NCBI RefSeq assembly: GCF_003576645.1 | Contig: NC_044929.1 | Location: 19,782,033-19,846,032 of the forward strand | From: Ipomoea triloba | Taxonomy: Eukaryota; Streptophyta; Magnoliopsida; Solanales; Convolvulaceae | Direction of reading: 5' to 3' | DNA: 64,000 nt | Notes under the pieces: generated by a model | What the model was told of the DNA's origin: nothing | The model's input: the letters and a program-made list of their open reading frames with translations, nothing else | Database searches by the model: none | Made by a program: the position numbers and the translations under genes | Shown: positions 33,692-46,855 of the stretch, piece by piece | Layout: each line of letters opens with the position of its first letter | Numbering within the stretch: the first letter of the stretch is position 1

Positions 33692-36600
33692 TGTCCAGCT
33701 AGAAAACTAGAAATCATCACTACTTTTTTCTTTTCTTTTCCTTTTTTTATGTTTTTTTTTGTCAAAATGACAAAGATTATATACATACATTGATACATAT
33801 ATGAGAAACAAGCTTTTATAGGCACAATACCTGAAAATAAGTGCCCAATATTAATACTCAATATTAAAATTATGATTACATAAAAATAATTGTAAAAATA
33901 ATAAATAAATAAATGCCAACTACCATATAGTGTAATGACATCTCGGTTATGATTCAAAATGGGTGGTCATAGATCCGAACCCAGATGGTGGGGACTTAGA
34001 TTCTTTGAGCTAAAATGTTTGAGAAAATATATAACAAATACTACATTGAAAAGAATTATGAGTATTTCATTAAAAAAAATAATAATAAAGAACACAAGTG
34101 CAAAATCTCTATTATATTAAAATGATTAATTATTAAATTAATATTAATATTTATATTAAGAATATTTAATTATTATTATTTTATTACATATATATTTTAT
34201 CTATACGTATTTACATGCATATGTAAATGCTACTCTAGAGTATAGTAAAATATATTTGATTTAATATGGTATTTAATTAGGTGAATTATTTAGGTATGTA
34301 TCCAATATAAGTACACTTAGGTTAATTGATTATATTTATCTAATATAATACTTAATGGTGTAAGGACAATTTTTGCCTAAAAAATTAAAGTACAATATTT
34401 TTAACAAGATGTACAACTTCATAAACACAAAAAATAAAAATAAAAAAATGCATACATAATTCAATAGTATAATTTGTATTGACTCTTATAAGTTAGTTAT
34501 TAGATTACATTTCTTATCCGTAAATTATAAAATAATACTGAATTCAGTTTATGTGTTATATGTGCTATCATTTTTAATCATTGAATTACCTGTTAAATGA
34601 ATATTTCTTTATCAACTTTAATTGATCAGAGTTACTAATAAAATTTAATTTCACACCATATTTCTCTCTCCTCCTCATCATTTTAGTAAATCGCACTAAG
34701 AAGAGTCATGAATTTGACTAAGAGAGTGTTAACAATAATCAAACTTATGATTTTTTAATACAAGATTCATACTCTGCTCACTCGATTGATCATCTCTTTG
34801 GAGGTAATTTTTTTTTTTATTCTACTCTTTAATTTATTTATTATTTATTATTTATTATTTATTATTTATTGGTTTGTGCAGTGCAGTGAGGGTGAATCTT
34901 ATCTATCTTTGAGTTAGTTCAGCTGTGTTGTTCCTTAGAGCATACTCCATCAATTATTCTATGCTGCGTAGCCTTTACTTCTCTCTCTCTTTTACCCCTA
35001 ACACGGCCATGCCACTCTGACAATATATATCACCCCAAACAAGGCCTTTATTTCCTTTAACAACACAATAAGTTACGTTCTTAAGGAATAAAAAATAAAA
35101 ATAAAAGATAAAAAGCTTCTAAAGGGTAATTGAGTAGGTTGATCATAATTTTTGTGCCAAAAAATTGTAAGCTTGATTCTTGCCAATACCTTATCGGTCG
35201 AGTCTATTTGCAAATGATCTTTTTAGTATAATTTACATATCTTGTGTGATTTGCGGGCTATTAAAAAAATTGCCTATTGGCCTTCTCGGTTTGAGCCAGT
35301 CAGTTATGCATGGACAATCAAAATCGATTTATCACATTATGGTCCTTTGCTGGTTAAGATCAAAATGTGAGCTTCACATAAAACTGACTAACTTAAACTG
35401 ATTTACTTCCTTGATCCTTTACAAGTTAAGAGTACAAGACGGAGATTATCTAAAACACATCTTCAAATAAAGACAGTAAAGTTTTCATAAATATATATAA
35501 TCAATCTTTCAAAAAATATATATATATATATAATCAAAGGTATGTAATGCAGTACCATATGGAAGAGGTTAGATTAGATTAGGTGGCCAGAAAGGGCAAG
35601 TAGTAAATATCATTAAACCATAGCAAAAGAGAAAAGTGAAAAAACAATGGTCGGTGTAAAAACCAAAAAAGAAAGGAAACTTATAAGAAAAGGGAAAGAA
35701 ATGATAAACACAAATAAAAAAAGAAAGGAGAGGTTACTAGGTAGGTCAGTTTGATGATGATTTATCTGAGTTGGTATCCAAGGAGCACATGCACTCTAAC
35801 CAAACAAGTAAAGCCTGCAGAGGTCCAATATGTAACCTTAAAGTTTTCCTCATCATCATCTTTGATGCATCTATGTATCTTATCTTACTACTCACCAAAC
35901 TACACAAAAATTCTATACCTACAAATATAATACACACTACCAGAAATATGAGCTTAGCTTTTTCGATGTACTCACATATATTCAAAATATGGTAAATTTT
36001 GTCATAAGTATTTACTTTTTTAATGTGCTTTCAGAAATTTCTGACAAGTTTCCGAATATCTTTAGTAATAAAAAATTATGATATTGGACGTCAAAAATTT
36101 ACGACAAATTTACTTTAAAATAAGATAGTTGAAAGTTGGCACTAACGTAATTTTTTCGATGCATTATGCATGGAAATAATGTGGGTGGAAAGTTGGCACT
36201 AGTGTAATTTTAAAAATCACAACCATATATAGTTGTTAGAATTTTTTATCCGGGCCGTTCTTCTTCAAATCTAGAATCTGGGTGAGAAGAAGAACTCAAA
36301 CTTTGTTCCTTGTCATTAAAATCTTTTTTAAATTCTTCAAATTTTAGTCGAATCGAACATATATACTTCGATTCGTATTAAAAAAATTCGAATCGAAATA
36401 TGTATTCGAATTTGGATTCATATTCGATTTTTTTGAATTCAAATCACAATATACGAATTCAAAGCACAAATCGAATTTAAAGTATTTGATTTTGTTTACA
36501 CCTCAGCTCTAATCCATACACAATTACACACACACACTAACTAACTAATATAAATAACTCCTAATTAATATCAACCATTTATATTCTTAAAATCAAGTTT

Positions 36601-37090
36601 AATTTCTAATTCTAGCAGATTACTATAGTTAAATTACAAAATATTATTACATTTTCACAATCAATGGCGTATCATGATTGTCCCGTCAAGGTGTTTGTTT
36701 GTTCAATTTGATATGTTTAAGGGAATATTTCACTTCAATACGTTACATGATAGTTATATCGTGTAAAAGGAAAAGAAGTAACGATAAAGTTAACACAAAC
36801 ATATAGCTGTTAAATTAGAAAAGTACAATTAATATATAGCTTCCTCAAAAAAAAAAAAAAAAAAACAATTAATATATAGCAGCTAGAGGGTAGGTTGGAT
36901 TTAGCCATAATAAGTTATTTGAGTTAAGTAGCATTGTCTTCTTCTCCCATCCACTATACAATACAAGATAAAGTGGAAAGTGACAATTCAATGGGGATTG
37001 ATTTTCTTGTTTCGATCTCTATATCTAATTTAGGAAAGGGTATTGCTTTAAGGATTACAAAAGGTGGATATATATATGTATGGAGTAATG
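33692..37090. other. AT-rich intergenic stretch with SINE fragment and microsatellites
   Basis: No gene is supported. It contains an Au-like SINE piece at about 35140-35275 ('gcttgattcttgccaatacc' followed by 'cttgtgtgatttgcgggctatta'), a TTTA-type microsatellite at 34825-34872, an (AT)n tract at about 35515-35533, and a poly-A run at 36847-36864. Confidence 0.5.
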
Positions 37091-37485
37091 TTGCAGTCGT
37101 TATACCGTGGACCATGGTCCACAATGCATTGTGAACCATGGGTCATGTTTGATACTGCAGTTGTATTAAACTGATATTGCAATTGTGTTGAAAGGATACT
37201 GTAGTTTTGTTGAGAGGGAACTGTAGTTGCGCGAATCAGAGGCCGTGTCATGCATTCATCTGGAACTGTAGTTGTATTGAACGAATATTGCAGGTGTGTT
37301 GAACGGATACTGCAGTTGTGTTGAATTGATGAATGACATCTGTTCCGTACAACTGCAGTTTCCTTTCAACACAACTGCAGTATCTTTTCAACACAACTGC
37401 AGTATCCGTTCAACACAACTGTAGTATCAGCTATGATCATGGTCCATAATGCATTGTGGACCATGGTCCACGATATAATTTGCGG
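37091..37485. mobile_element. Foldback element with repeated CTGCAG-containing motif
   Basis: The left terminus 'ttataccgtggaccatggtc' and the inverted right terminus 'ttatatcgtggaccatggtc' match closely. Between them, the left arm carries repeats of 'tgaacggatactgcagttgtgt' type and the right arm carries their reverse complement at least four times, forming a long imperfect hairpin. Possible decayed 9-bp flanks are ttgcagtcg and ttgcggtga (six of nine match). No coding capacity. Confidence 0.7.
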
Positions 37486-38202
37486 TGATGTTGGCTAGCT
37501 AGTGGGTGGTGGTCTTGGATTTGCAGATGTTGAACACATTTAAATTATTTTATTATTGGGAGAAATATTTATCTTTTAAGGAAATTCACTAAGCCTACTT
37601 TTTTTTTTTTTTTTTTGAAAACTCTAGTAAGCATACTAAAACTGAGAAAGCTAATAGATAATTTTCACAAGCAGTCAAATTAAACTTATAATATTATGAT
37701 TATCAAACTAACTATCCAACTAACTCAAATGTGGTTATCTCCGCATACTACTACTCTAACCACAAGGTCAAAAGTCATACTTGTGTGTAGGGTGCACCGG
37801 GCACCATGTTAAAGAGCAAGAGTCAAACTCAAATCAGACTATTTACTGAAAAATTAAAGTAAATGCATTTTATCTAATTTTAAGACGTACAAAGTAAAAA
37901 AAAAATTATTATATTTAACTTTTACTCAAAATAATAACATCTTTTACAATGTGAGATAACTCAAGACAAAAATAGATAACTAATTTTCCTATCAAGTTAA
38001 AACTTAAAAGTGTCCCAAATATATATGGAAAGTACAATGGAGTTTAATTTCATGAATATTTGCCTACATTGAAGCTAATTAATGCATCAATACTCAATAA
38101 CACTTGTAGTTTGAACTTTGAAGAAACCTTAATTACATACTTGTCTCTTTTAAAGTTCTTGAAAGCTATGCATGATACGGAATAATATGCATTTATTAGA
38201 AT
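37486..38202. other. AT-rich intergenic stretch, nothing recognisable
   Basis: Poly-T at about 37600-37617 and AT-rich DNA. No gene or element with clear boundaries is visible. Confidence 0.6.
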
Positions 38203-39947
38203 TCATTTAATAAGAACTAGTGCATAAATATAAGAGAGTTACTTTATTATATTAATAAATAAAACATGTTAAAAAGAGTTATTATCACGTTTTACTCTAA
38301 GAGTTTAGTGACAATGTCATTGTAACTGTCACTATATAAACATTATATTGTTATAAGTATTGCATGGCTTCTGTATTTTTTAGATAAGTATAATGTGACC
38401 TTTGAAGATATTTTTACACGCGTGACTTGTAAGTGACAAAAAATTTTAGACAAAAATGTCAATAATTTACGTGACAACATGCTATTGTAAAAAGTGGGAT
38501 TTGTTTGATTTCCATTTTAAACATGTTTTGTTAAAAATTGGAGAGAACCTATTATTGACTTTGTACATGAATGCTACACAGAGAATAGTTATTTGACGGT
38601 ATACGGAGGCTCTATAAACTTTTGTCACTGACAAATCAATAACAAAATTCAGTAAGAATTCACTAGATTTTCACTAGTAGTACTAAAAGTTGAAAAAAAA
38701 AAAAAAGGGAAGGTGTGCATCTATAGTGACTATTCTCATAGTCGTGCAACAATAGCGAGAATGTTACCAAACTCGTGACACAAAAGAATAACAAAAACTA
38801 CCCTAAAAAGGTGGTCAAGTGAGCAGAACATGATTTTCGTATTAGAAGGTCAAGAGTTTGATTCTTGTCAACGTCATCTTAGTCAATTCAAACCCGTTAT
38901 AGAGGGTCTTCTTAGTGCGGTTTACCTATTCTTTATGGTTTGTAGACTATTACACAATAACGAAATTTACGCAATACACACTCTAGGTAGTAGTTGTCAT
39001 TTCCCTCATCCTCCAAAAACTCTTTTAAATTTGTATAGTATTTCATTCATGTTACATGCCAATGGAATTTCTCCAAAAGTTTAACTTGATTCCCTCCGGC
39101 CTCCGGCACCATATATATAGAAAGAAACATGGAAATTTTCATGTTGGGTAAGTGTATATTAGATGGTCCCCTTATTAGCTTTGATGCCATGGATTTTATT
39201 CCCATATATGCATACATGCATGCATGCATGTTACCTAACCCAATGAAGAAGAAGAAGGGGTTTTGGATCATGAGGTTGATTTGTCATCAAGCTAAGGTTC
39301 ACAAGATGGTCTCCTTTCCAAATTAGCCTTCTCCTTCAAAAGCAACTATGGAAGCTAGTAGTACTCTCCACCATCCTCTCAACCGCTGTCCCAATCTCGT
39401 GAACTATACACTATTAATAACAAAGCATTTTTTTTTCAAAAAAAAAAAAAAACAAAGCATTTTAAGTGAGAGAAGGGTAAAGATATTTAAATTTTTGGAA
39501 TTATTAAAAGTGGATCTAGAGGCAATAATTTGATAAAAATTAAAGCATGTTTTATGACTTTAGCAAGCAAGACTACAAGAAAGTAAACAACTTAGTATCT
39601 TGATCAGTTTAAATAAAAAAATTCAATAAATAACTCACACCAAAAATCAAACTTAAAATTTTATAGCTACCAAATCAACGTAGTTGGAGTTGTCCGTTAT
39701 TCTGCACAACCTTGCCGGATCAGATGAAAGGGGATAACGGAACAGAAACGAGAAACTTGAAGGCGATATCTTGTTGAACAATATGAAAACTGGGAATAAC
39801 GTTCCATCCCATAAAGGCCCATTTTGTTTAACAACCCAACCCAATAATTAATGGACTTGACCCTTAATGGGGCTACATTTGAAGAATGAATATAACTTCT
39901 TCTTTTTTCTTTTTTTTTTTTTTGAAAAAATAACAGTTTTTCCGTGN
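38203..39947. repeat. First copy of an apparently exact 1,745-bp tandem duplication, ending in N
   Basis: The sequence from 'tcatttaataagaactagtg' (38203) to the N at 39947 is repeated at 39948-41692, which also ends in an N. Every stretch I compared is identical, including poly-A lengths. It contains an Au-like SINE fragment (38815-38960) and no supported gene. Perfect identity and an N at each end point to duplicated contig ends in the assembly rather than a biological duplication. Confidence 0.9.
38815..38962 (+). mobile_element. Au-like SINE fragment (also at 40560-40707 in the duplicate)
   Basis: A-box-like 'ggtcaagtgagcag', B-box-like 'gagtttgattcttg', then 'tagtgcggtttacc' and 'ggtttgtagactattacac', in the order typical of the Au-type plant SINE. 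The overlapping 84-codon ORF is a translation of the SINE. Confidence 0.5.
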
Positions 39948-41692
39948 TCATTTAATAAGAACTAGTGCATAAATATAAGAGAGTTACTTTATTATATTAA
40001 TAAATAAAACATGTTAAAAAGAGTTATTATCACGTTTTACTCTAAGAGTTTAGTGACAATGTCATTGTAACTGTCACTATATAAACATTATATTGTTATA
40101 AGTATTGCATGGCTTCTGTATTTTTTAGATAAGTATAATGTGACCTTTGAAGATATTTTTACACGCGTGACTTGTAAGTGACAAAAAATTTTAGACAAAA
40201 ATGTCAATAATTTACGTGACAACATGCTATTGTAAAAAGTGGGATTTGTTTGATTTCCATTTTAAACATGTTTTGTTAAAAATTGGAGAGAACCTATTAT
40301 TGACTTTGTACATGAATGCTACACAGAGAATAGTTATTTGACGGTATACGGAGGCTCTATAAACTTTTGTCACTGACAAATCAATAACAAAATTCAGTAA
40401 GAATTCACTAGATTTTCACTAGTAGTACTAAAAGTTGAAAAAAAAAAAAAAGGGAAGGTGTGCATCTATAGTGACTATTCTCATAGTCGTGCAACAATAG
40501 CGAGAATGTTACCAAACTCGTGACACAAAAGAATAACAAAAACTACCCTAAAAAGGTGGTCAAGTGAGCAGAACATGATTTTCGTATTAGAAGGTCAAGA
40601 GTTTGATTCTTGTCAACGTCATCTTAGTCAATTCAAACCCGTTATAGAGGGTCTTCTTAGTGCGGTTTACCTATTCTTTATGGTTTGTAGACTATTACAC
40701 AATAACGAAATTTACGCAATACACACTCTAGGTAGTAGTTGTCATTTCCCTCATCCTCCAAAAACTCTTTTAAATTTGTATAGTATTTCATTCATGTTAC
40801 ATGCCAATGGAATTTCTCCAAAAGTTTAACTTGATTCCCTCCGGCCTCCGGCACCATATATATAGAAAGAAACATGGAAATTTTCATGTTGGGTAAGTGT
40901 ATATTAGATGGTCCCCTTATTAGCTTTGATGCCATGGATTTTATTCCCATATATGCATACATGCATGCATGCATGTTACCTAACCCAATGAAGAAGAAGA
41001 AGGGGTTTTGGATCATGAGGTTGATTTGTCATCAAGCTAAGGTTCACAAGATGGTCTCCTTTCCAAATTAGCCTTCTCCTTCAAAAGCAACTATGGAAGC
41101 TAGTAGTACTCTCCACCATCCTCTCAACCGCTGTCCCAATCTCGTGAACTATACACTATTAATAACAAAGCATTTTTTTTTCAAAAAAAAAAAAAAACAA
41201 AGCATTTTAAGTGAGAGAAGGGTAAAGATATTTAAATTTTTGGAATTATTAAAAGTGGATCTAGAGGCAATAATTTGATAAAAATTAAAGCATGTTTTAT
41301 GACTTTAGCAAGCAAGACTACAAGAAAGTAAACAACTTAGTATCTTGATCAGTTTAAATAAAAAAATTCAATAAATAACTCACACCAAAAATCAAACTTA
41401 AAATTTTATAGCTACCAAATCAACGTAGTTGGAGTTGTCCGTTATTCTGCACAACCTTGCCGGATCAGATGAAAGGGGATAACGGAACAGAAACGAGAAA
41501 CTTGAAGGCGATATCTTGTTGAACAATATGAAAACTGGGAATAACGTTCCATCCCATAAAGGCCCATTTTGTTTAACAACCCAACCCAATAATTAATGGA
41601 CTTGACCCTTAATGGGGCTACATTTGAAGAATGAATATAACTTCTTCTTTTTTCTTTTTTTTTTTTTTGAAAAAATAACAGTTTTTCCGTGN
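39948..41692. repeat. Second copy of the 1,745-bp tandem duplication, ending in N
   Basis: Same content as 38203-39947 at an offset of 1,745. The N at 41692 separates it from an unrelated hairpin element, so the true neighbour of this segment is uncertain. Confidence 0.9.
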
Positions 41693-41874
41693 CCGTGCGG
41701 TTTACACCACTCAATGTTAAGAAATGCACCACTCAATGTTACGAAATGCATCACTCAATGTTATTGAGTGGTGTATTTCATATTTAAGAAACACACCACT
41801 CAATGTATTGAGTGGTGTATTTCGTAACATTGAGTGGTGCATTTCTTAACATTGAGTGGTGTAAACCGCACGGC
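41693..41874. mobile_element. Near-perfect hairpin element, about 182 bp
   Basis: The left arm 'ccgtgcggtttacaccactc' pairs with the right arm 'gagtggtgtaaaccgcacgg'. The arms consist of repeats of 'caccactcaatgtta' and its complement 'taacattgagtggtg', about four per side. The whole segment would form a single long stem. The left end touches the N at 41692, so the outermost base and any target duplication there are lost. Confidence 0.8.
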
Positions 41875-43004
41875 CGCACGTAAGGGCGCGGCCACATTTA
41901 ATTATTTAATTATTGTGTGTGTGTGTGTAATAGTGATTTTAATTATTTAATTATTGGCACAAGCATTATTGACTTAAAAATTTAATAGTTGGGCCTTAAC
42001 GGGACTATATTTAAAGAATGAATATGACTTTCATGTTTGTTTATTTATTTGTTGTTTTTTTTAAACTAATTGGTAGATCGAGTCTAGAAAAACATATTGG
42101 TGTAACATGTTGTATCAGTCTTGCCATCATTGAAACCAATAATACCCAATACAACCTATTATATTTGTGTGGTTGTGCAACATACAACACAACACAATAT
42201 CATTTGTCATGGTATAAGTTCCTTAGGCCTTACATTTTTATTTTATACATTCGACCTGCTACATTTTAGTAATTTTACAAGGTACAATGTAACACTAGCA
42301 TTATGACATTCGATATCGTAAAAATTTTCTATATTTTTATTTTGTACACTCATTTTTTTTTAATCCATTTTCCTTTAATTCTGATCAATCAATACAAATT
42401 GCATGACAAGTATATATACGGTATATATAACATTCTCTTATATATATATGGGACAAAATTTGGTACAATCTTTGTCTGAATTTTCATATTGGTAAACTTA
42501 AACTAGAGGGTAGACACATATTTCTTTATGTGTAAATTACAGTTTCATCTAAAAGAATTTGTATTGGTGCTCCAATTCAAGGTTCTTCATGTTACAGACT
42601 TACAGATTCCACCAAAGATGTTTGGACGTATTTCACTTAGTAATCCTATGCAACTTAGATTAGGTTGTAGCGGCCACGACACCTGCCGATTGTTGAATAA
42701 TAGTACCCATTGCAAAAATCCACAATTTTCTTGTACGTTCTGTACTTTTCATAAACACTAGAATCTATTGTTCCGTCCCACACTGCCCATCCACACTTAC
42801 TAAATTAAGCAAAAATAAAATTAAAAATTACAAAAAAATATTAACACAATATTTTATATAATTTCCAACAAAATTATTGAACTCAACTGAAAGAGTACGT
42901 ACATATTGATAAGAATCCAATTCATGATCATTCATATGCTAAAAAAATGAGAATCATACTTCACTCACTAGATAACACTTTTTGAGGTTGCATATATATA
43001 TATA
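41875..43004. other. AT-rich intergenic stretch
   Basis: A (TG)n tract lies at about 41915-41928. The segment 41985-42030 ('gttgggccttaacgggact...aaagaatgaatatgact') is a diverged relative of 'cttgacccttaatggggct' near 39855 and 41600. No gene is supported. Confidence 0.5.
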
Positions 43005-43068
43005 GGGTAGGGCTCCAGTGAGACCACTTGCTTAGGTAAGATCGTGAGATCGAATCCTGTGTATCCGT
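43005..43068 (+). repeat. Left terminal inverted repeat of the MULE
   Basis: It begins GGGTAGGGCTCCAGTGAGA and includes the core 43025-43049. It matches the reverse complement of 55150-55215 (start GAGTTAGGATCATATGAGA). The outer dozen bases differ more than the core, which may reflect old mutation. Confidence 0.88.
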
Positions 43069-43292
43069 TGTTCATTATTTGATGGTCATGATTGATTACT
43101 AAATGTTGGATAAAATGTATATAAATAAAGAGAAAGGGTAAATTAGTAATCCAGTCAATAATGAATGATATTCAAATCACGTTAAAAGATATGTAATTAT
43201 ATAGTAACTGATATTATGGCCATATATAAATGAGATACACACGTTAAAAGAAAGAGAATATATGTTATTCAAATCAGACATTCTCTAGTAAC

Positions 43293-46200
43293 ATGGAGAG
43301 CAGGGAAACAATGGAATCACCATTTACAATGGAGAACGCAGGTATGATTGCAAAAGGGTTTTTATTTTTTATTTGTTTATTTTCTGGTATATATATGTTT
43401 TTAAGGTTTTGTGTTGCTTGCTCGATTGAGTGAATGGTTGATGGTGGCGAGTGCATTTGAATGAATAGTAATTGCAAACGAATAGTAGTAATAAATGTTT
43501 AAGAAGCATACACTAACATTGGATTTCTAGTGTTGAGAATTGCTTGTGTTAGCCGTGTGCAAACAGCTGGAAGAAAATAGATGGGGTTAATAAATTGTGA
43601 ACGTGTGCAAACTAGTGACTAAATTCATGGGGGAAAAGTAAGGGTAAAATGGAAGTTAGTGTTACAAAAGTAGACTGATGTTATGGTGTAGGTGCAAGAA
43701 AGAATTAGGTCTGTGCATACAGTGGATAGGAATTTTTAAAAATTGGTATGGTATGTACAGTTGTCGTGAAAAAAAGTGAAAAACAATAAGGGGAAAAAAA
43801 CAGATGGGATAGAAGAGGATATGAATACGAATAGTGTTAATAGATTCGTGTGCAACCTAGCGTAACGCGGATGCAAATTGATGGAACCAAAGGAGTGATG
43901 CCTTGGACATGGGGTTTTTAAATAAAGAGGACATATGTTGTGCAAACTGGGATATTGCATAGGTCTGTGCAACCAGGAACATACGATGGAGAGAAATGTA
44001 AATAAATAGGTAAGGTATGTACAGTTCGTCATGAAAAAGAATTAAAATCAATAAAGGAAAAAAAAGTCAAATGGGTTAGAAGAGGAAATGATTACGAAAA
44101 GTGTTAATAGATTCGTGTGCAACCTAGCGTAACGCGTATGCAAATTGATGGAACCAAAGTAGTGATACCTTGGACATGGGCTTTTTGAATAAAGAGGACA
44201 CGTGTGGTGCAAACTGGGATATCGCATAGGAGTGTAATAAATTTGAGTATGTAGTTGGATATGTGCATATGATAAGATAGTGTGTGCAAACAGATGTTCG
44301 GATAAAAGGTGGGAATTGGTTTACTAAACAAATTGAGCGATTATCAAGTAGGAGGGCCATTTGCAGTAAGATGAAACGTTGTGTGCATTTGATTACGCTG
44401 TGTGTGGGGTTTTGGGTGGAAGTGTGCAACTAAATAGCGTATTTGGGAAGCTGTGTGTTTGACATTACACATTTACACCCTCTTCAATGGTATGTGCATT
44501 TCATAAAATATAAAGAGATTTTATTTTTGTTTTGTGTTACGTTGCAGGTGTTACGAAATGTAACAATGGACACGAAAGATGTGACATGGATGTCTCCCCT
44601 GGAAATACAAAATACTGGATTACAGAATGTGATGAAAAATTGAAACCAGTAGTGGGACAACACTTCCAAACTCTTGAAGATGGCATAGAATTTTACAAAA
44701 ATTATGCAGCTGTTGCCGGATTCGATATGCGTCGTAGCACTGATAGAAAGCACTGATAGAAAGAACAAAGACGGCAAAGTGTTAAAAAAAATATTTGGTA
44801 TGCTCACGTGAAGGATTTAAACACGTTGCTAACGAGGTCCAGGTGGGAAATGAAACGGAGCAAACACAGAAAAGGCGGCGCCCTTCTAATAGAGTTGGTT
44901 GTGGCGCACTAATCATTTTTAAACCAAATAGGGAAAACGGATATGTAGTAACCGCATTTGAGGAGAGACACAACCACTGTTTGTGCGATGAAGAAGCCAA
45001 ACCTTTCATGAAAGTGAATCGCAAACTAGACATGGGGCACAAAGAATTTATCACAAAATGCGCAAAGGCTAACATTGGAACAAATAATAGTTTTAACCTA
45101 TATGCAGAAATGGTGGTTGGAGTTCAACATGTTGGTGCAACTGCTGTGGATTTCAAAAATCACAAGAGAGAAATATTGGCATACATAAAAGGGCGAGATG
45201 CCCAATTGGTCATTGAGAAATGCCTCAACAGGAAGGAGATTTTGCCACAGTTTTACTTTGAGTATGCAGTAGACGAGAAGGAGCGGTTGAGCCGTGTATT
45301 CTGGACCGACGAATATGGGCGCAAAAGCTTTGACCTCTTTGGAGATGCAATGGCATTTGATGCAACATACAAAACAAATATATACGGTAACTTTAAAGTG
45401 TGCATATCAAACTTTGAGTTATGAAGGAATAGAGTGTGCAACCGATAATTATGGTATGCAATTGATAGTTATTGATTTGTGATCTAATTTAGTTACAATT
45501 TGAACAGGTACAACCTCGTATTCGTGCCATTCACCGGCGTAGACAATCACAAAAAGTCGACTACATTTGCTTGGGGCCTAATTGCAAACGAAGATATTGA
45601 GTCATACACATGGCTACTAGCAAATTTCAAGCTTGCTATGGGTAGAGAACCAATATGTACCACTACAGACCAAGACGCATCCATGAAAGTTGCAGTTGCA
45701 CGTGTGTTCCCCACAACACGTCATCGTTACTGCATGTGGCATATCATGTCTAAGGTGAGCGAAAAAGCGGGGAGTGAGTTGGCAAAAAAAGACGGATTCA
45801 GAAGACGTTTAAATGGAATTGTGTGGAACGAAAATGCATCCATAGAGGAATTTGAGACGGATTGGCGTGCATTTACACAAGAGCACGGACTTGATGAGCA
45901 CAGATGGTTCAGTTTGTTGTTCGAACAGCGTGCATCTTGGATACCTGCATACTTCCGAGATGTTTATATGGGAGGCTTACTACGAACCACTTCTCGAGCA
46001 GAGTCTCAAAACCATGTGTTTCGAAGTTGCACTAGTAAACATTCTAACCTCATGGAATTGCTTGATAAAATTGAAGGTGCAATAGGCAAACAAAGACATA
46101 AACAAACAGAGTTAAATGCTGCATGTGACGGATATGCACCTACCTTAAAAACACCATTAAACTTGGAAAGACAAGCAGCAGAAGCTTACACAATAAATAT

Positions 46201-46855
46201 ATTCTACGAGGTGCAAAGAGAAATATGTGGGAGTTGTTTTGCGTGTAAAGTTGGTGAATGCACAGACATGGGAGGACTGGTGCAATATATGGTGGAAGAT
46301 GGTAGTGACAGGAGACAAATGGTGGAGTTGGACATCAACCAAGGCACAATAGAGTGCACATGCCGAATGTATACACGAATTGGCTTGCTTTGTAGGCATA
46401 TGTATGCGGCTTTAAAACATGCAGGAATTGATCAAGTCCCCACCGAATACATTAAGACGCGTTGGACCCGTAATGCACGCATAAAAATTGGGGCAAATGT
46501 GGAGACTGCAAGAGATGAAGAAAGTGCACATGAGGAAGCTAAAGTTAGGAAAACATTCTTGAATTGCATCTGCTTGGCAAAGGGAAGGACGGATAGACTA
46601 CAGCAGCTTGCACAGATCCTAAATGAGAAAGAAAAAAGTTTCATCAATGAAGACACAATGCAAAAGGATTTGGTTGAGCAAAGCAACCCCCCTCAAGAGT
46701 TCTACGATCGTGGAGGACCTTCCACGACAACAATACACTGTCCCAAAGTGGCCAAGAATAAGGGATCAGGTAAGCGTCTGAAATCAGTTAAAGAGATTGC
46801 GGTAGAGAAGACAGCAAAACAGAGAGCGCGCATGCGGGACGTGTGGCAAAAGTGA
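43293..46855 (+). pseudogene. FAR1/MULE transposase gene, disrupted
   Basis: Probable exon 1 (43293-43341, MESRETMESPFTMENA) ends at donor GTATGATT. A long intron ends at the acceptor before 44548, and the frame continues into a FAR1-type DNA-binding region (GIEFYKNYAAVAGFDMRRSTD; later LVCSREGFKHVANE and FEERHNH). A duplicated 13-bp segment (agcactgatagaa, about 44735-44760) introduces a stop and shifts the frame. The MULE catalytic domain follows, with a candidate DDE triad in AFDATYKTN (near 45360), TTTDQD and TSRAESQN (near 46000). A SWIM zinc finger CTCRMYTRIGLLCRH (near 46350) comes next. Between 45390 and 45507 an intron is likely; the most obvious donor leaves the frame off by one, while a GT two codons later would restore it. 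The second half (45500-46855) is open for 451 codons. Function would be transposition of this element class; as it stands the product is truncated. Confidence 0.85.
43740..44235. repeat. 267-bp tandem duplication in the transposase first intron
   Basis: Copies of 'tatgtacagtt...gattcgtgtgcaacctagcg...ttggacatgg' occur at about 43745-44000 and 44008-44233, with offset 267 and moderate divergence. It lies inside the predicted first intron, so it does not affect the coding frame. Confidence 0.8.

Noticed and set aside
38830..39084. 84-codon ORF present twice (also 40575-40829)
   Set aside because: It overlaps an Au-like SINE fragment, and its apparent conservation between copies is only the exact duplication of the segment.
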